Positions 6,149 through 6,676 of a DNA stretch of 6,676 bases are shown here, piece by piece (within the stretch, counting starts at the first letter, position 1; the number at the start of each line of letters is the position of its first letter). Source of the stretch: an uncultured Eubacteriales bacterium (GTDB lineage Bacteria > Bacillota > Clostridia > Oscillospirales > CAG-272); assembly GCA_934447715.1 (NCBI GenBank), contig CAKSER010000064.1, positions 1-6,676 on the forward strand, given 5' to 3'. Position numbers and translations under genes: made by a program. The notes beneath the pieces were generated by a model. The model ran no database searches, had not been told where the DNA came from, and saw only the letters and a program-made list of their open reading frames with translations.

Positions 6149-6676
6149 ATTATAAACTTGAGTTAAAGAACGTGTCGTATGTCTACAGCGAGGGAACGCC
6201 CTTTTGCCAGACGGCACTTGACAATATAAGCGTCGGATTTGAAAACGGGATAATCACCGGAGTAATCGGCCACACCGGCTCCGGAAAATCGACGCTTGTC
6301 CAGCTTTTAAACGGTCTTTTAAAGCCGTCCGGCGGAGAAGTGCTTCTTGACGGAAAGAACATCTGGGACAAAGATTCCGATATCCGTTCCGTGCGGTTCC
6401 GTGTCGGTCTTGTTTTTCAGTATCCGGAATATCAGCTTTTTGAAGAAACGGTTGCAAAGGATATCGCTTTCGGTCCAAAGAACATGGGCCTTGCAGAAGA
6501 CGAGATAAAATCGAGAGTACACGACGCTCTTAAGTTCGTTGGTCTTACCGAAGACGTCCTTGAAAAATCCCCGTTTGAGCTTTCCGGCGGACAAAAGAGA
6601 AGGGTTGCCATTGCCGGTATCATGTCGATGTCGCCGGAGGTTCTTATTCTCGACGAGCCGGCAGCCGGTCTTGACC
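6142..6676 (+). CDS. ecfA2: Energy-coupling factor transporter ATPase EcfA2 (C-terminal part missing)
   Basis: EcfA2 is the partner ATPase that pairs with EcfA1 and docks on EcfT. The visible 178 residues include Walker A GHTGSGKST (43-51), Q-loop VFQYPEYQLFEETV (91-104), AFGPKNMGL (109-117), signature LSGGQKRR (147-154) and Walker B LILDEP (168-173) followed by the D-loop AAGLD, where the window ends. Full-length homologues are about 280-290 residues, so the H-loop and C-terminal domain are missing only because of the cut. VFQYPEYQ distinguishes it from EcfA1. Its ATG lies inside the last codons of ecfA1 (7-nt overlap), and GAAGG (6133-6137) with 4-nt spacing provides a ribosome site within ecfA1. 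The ecfT gene is expected downstream, by analogy with common Firmicutes layouts. Confidence 0.95.
   Translation, partial: MLNYKLELKNVSYVYSEGTPFCQTALDNISVGFENGIITGVIGHTGSGKSTLVQLLNGLLKPSGGEVLLDGKNIWDKDSDIRSVRFRVGLVFQYPEYQLFEETVAKDIAFGPKNMGLAEDEIKSRVHDALKFVGLTEDVLEKSPFELSGGQKRRVAIAGIMSMSPEVLILDEPAAGLD

Overview
This window reads as chromosomal housekeeping DNA from a low-to-moderate G+C Gram-positive bacterium of the class Clostridia. An Oscillospirales/Ruminococcus-like organism is my best guess, but I cannot prove it. The reasons are a YfhO-family membrane protein, a DUF951 protein, a paired EcfA1/EcfA2 (CbiO-type) ATPase arrangement, and a RuvC resolvase. Bacilli normally use RecU instead of RuvC, which argues against that class.

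Layout: positions 1-1682 are transcribed leftward. A short DUF951 gene (1682-1464) is followed, with a 4-nt GTGA overlap, by a large YfhO-family polytopic membrane protein that runs off the left edge. Positions about 1683-1973 are a divergent control region with two good sigma-A-type promoters facing away from each other, each with a perfect extended TATAAT -10 box and 17-nt spacing. From 1974 to the right edge everything runs rightward with short gaps (36-55 nt) or overlaps and no visible terminator: ruvC, ruvA, ruvB, a class I SAM-dependent methyltransferase of the RlmI/RlmK-like superfamily, ecfA1, and ecfA2 (cut by the right edge).

How the genes work together: RuvA binds the four-way Holliday junction, RuvB is the AAA+ branch-migration motor, and RuvC cleaves the junction, so a complete resolvasome is encoded in one operon. 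The methyltransferase downstream probably modifies RNA, but its substrate cannot be read from the sequence. EcfA1 and EcfA2 would form the ATPase heterodimer of an energy-coupling-factor vitamin/metal importer. Their EcfT partner is expected just beyond the right edge.

No mobile element, CRISPR array, tRNA, rRNA or obvious foreign DNA was seen, and I found no new multi-gene system. The most interesting detail is at the end of RuvB: its long, apparently disordered tail contains QLDMF, a close match to the bacterial sliding-clamp (DnaN) binding pentapeptide. This suggests a physical link between branch migration and the replication clamp. The other points of interest are the methyltransferase lacking the expected m5C catalytic cysteine, the translationally coupled DUF951-YfhO pair, and the architecture of the divergent promoters.
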